NCBI GenBank assembly: GCA_031404455.1
Contig: JANNHP010000063.1
Span: 1-13,942, forward strand
Direction of reading: 5' to 3'
Source: JANNHP01 sp031404455
Lineage (GTDB): Bacteria; Planctomycetota; JAJSAM01; JAJVHW01
Length of the DNA: 13,942 bases
The notes below the pieces were generated by a model. That model was not told where the DNA came from, searched no databases, and worked only from the letters and a program-made list of their open reading frames with translations. This document shows, one piece after another, positions 13,489 to 13,942 of this stretch; position 1 is the first letter of the stretch; each line of letters starts with the position of its first letter. The position numbers and the translations under genes were made by a program.

Positions 13489-13531
13489 GTTACCCGTGAG
13501 CCTCGGCGGTCGTTGATACTCGTGGCCGAGG
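13489..13531 (+). promoter_or_regulatory. Candidate promoter and inverted repeat upstream of the last gene
   Basis: CGTTGATACTCG (13511-13522) matches 10 of 12 bases of the block in front of the anti-sigma gene. ACCCG (13492-13496) precedes it at nearly the same distance as there. A perfect 7-base inverted repeat CCTCGGC (13501-13507) / GCCGAGG (13525-13531) brackets the -10-like GATACT. That places it as a possible operator, or as a weak terminator for the RseB-like gene, which ends 39 bases earlier. Confidence 0.3.
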
Positions 13532-13596
13532 TCGCGCGCCCGTCCCGGGGTCGGGAATCGGGTGCAGGAATCGAGCCGCAGTTCCGGAGGTCTTCC

Positions 13597-13942
13597 ATGA
13601 CGCGTCGCAGCCTGTTCCTCCTCGCCAGCCTGACGGTCCTCCTCGGAGGCCGCGGTGCCTACGCCGAGCGTCTCGGCGGCGCCTACCGGGGTCCCGAGGA
13701 CCTCACGAAGGCCGAGAAGGACTCGGGCGCCACGACCGACACGGGAGCGACCGGCAGCGGCAGCGGCGGCAGCGAGAAGAGCAGCGGCGGCAGTAGCGAC
13801 TCGGGCGGCACCGGCGCCGGCGGCGACTCGGGCGGCGGCTCGGCGAGGCGCAGCAGTCGCTGGATCGGCTCTGCAGCCAGCTGCTCCTCGAGGCCCAGAG
13901 CGCGTACAACCAGAAGCAGTTCGAGGCCGCGCGCTCCACGCT
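13597..13942 (+). CDS. Secreted protein with Gly/Ser-rich linker, apparent frameshift, 3' partial
   Basis: Start ATG at 13597 has GGAGG (13586-13590) 6 bases upstream. The signal peptide is MTRRSLFLLASLTVLLGGRGAYA, shown here as residues 1-20 plus AYA (cleavage after residue 23). After ~20 ordinary residues comes a low-complexity Gly/Ser/Thr/Asp linker (residues ~44-83). Past about 13842 the starting frame turns into Arg/Ser-rich nonsense-like sequence. The frame beginning GGC at 13842 gives EAQQSLDRLCSQLLLEAQSA and then YNQKQFEAARSTL, which looks like a genuine helical, TPR-like repeat. Joining the two needs one extra base (or loss of two) in the GGC-repeat stretch around 13831-13842. This is either a sequencing or assembly indel, or a real frameshift. 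The gene continues beyond the window; function unknown. Confidence 0.6.
   Translation, partial: MTRRSLFLLASLTVLLGGRGAYAERLGGAYRGPEDLTKAEKDSGATTDTGATGSGSGGSEKSSGGSSDSGGTGAGGDSGGGSARRSSRWIGSAASCSSRPRARTTRSSSRPRAPR

Noticed and set aside
13831..13845. Programmed -1 ribosomal frameshift site
   Set aside because: No canonical X-XXY-YYZ slippery heptamer or downstream pseudoknot was recognised; an indel in the GGC run is simpler.
1..13942. CRISPR array, insertion sequence or toxin-antitoxin/defence locus
   Set aside because: No spaced direct repeats, transposase, terminal inverted repeats or recognisable defence domains were seen; the XPB pair is a candidate for repair rather than defence on present evidence.

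Overview
The window is about 14 kb of very GC-rich bacterial DNA with dense, mostly protein-coding content, one tRNA gene and no mobile element, integrase or CRISPR array that I can see. The gene mix suggests a Gram-negative-type bacterium with an outer envelope: an FG-GAP/ASPIC secreted protein, lipoproteins, a PBP4-type peptidase, a PilZ protein, an RseA/RseB-like pair and a bacterial XPB helicase. Planctomycetota, Acidobacteriota or Myxococcota are plausible. This is inferred from composition and gene families only; no marker gene settles it.

Layout. (1) 1-2087, plus strand: the 3' part of a large calcium-binding-repeat (FG-GAP/VCBS) protein with an ASPIC/UnbV domain. It converges on (2) 2106-2867, minus strand, a predicted lipoprotein with a coiled coil and two LTxxQ-type motifs (Spy/CpxP-like). 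(3) 3054-6672, plus strand: three genes joined by 4-base stop/start overlaps, namely dacB-type D-Ala-D-Ala carboxypeptidase, rarA and an inositol-monophosphatase-family enzyme. (4) 6798-10584, plus strand: an XPB/Rad25-type DNA helicase overlapping by 20 bases a 711-residue winged-helix protein. The C-terminal domain of that protein resembles the N-terminal domain of the helicase. (5) 10661-10746: tRNA-Leu(CAA). (6) 10792-11631: an unrecognised secreted protein, converging on (7) 11648-11986, minus strand, a small PilZ-domain protein. (8) 12104-13461, plus strand: a membrane anti-sigma factor with a zinc-binding motif, coupled by ATGA to an RseB/MucB-like envelope sensor, with no sigma factor gene beside them. 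(9) 13597-end: a secreted protein with a Gly/Ser-rich linker whose reading frame appears to break near 13842.

How the genes work together. The clearest functional unit is the XPB pair, which probably forms a DNA repair or remodelling complex. The rarA block handles stalled replication forks and is translationally coupled to a cell-wall enzyme and a sugar-phosphate phosphatase. The RseA/RseB-like pair is probably an envelope-stress switch for a sigma factor encoded elsewhere. Both convergent gene junctions carry a compact hairpin that includes or touches both stop codons. No gene-free stretch exceeds 300 bases.
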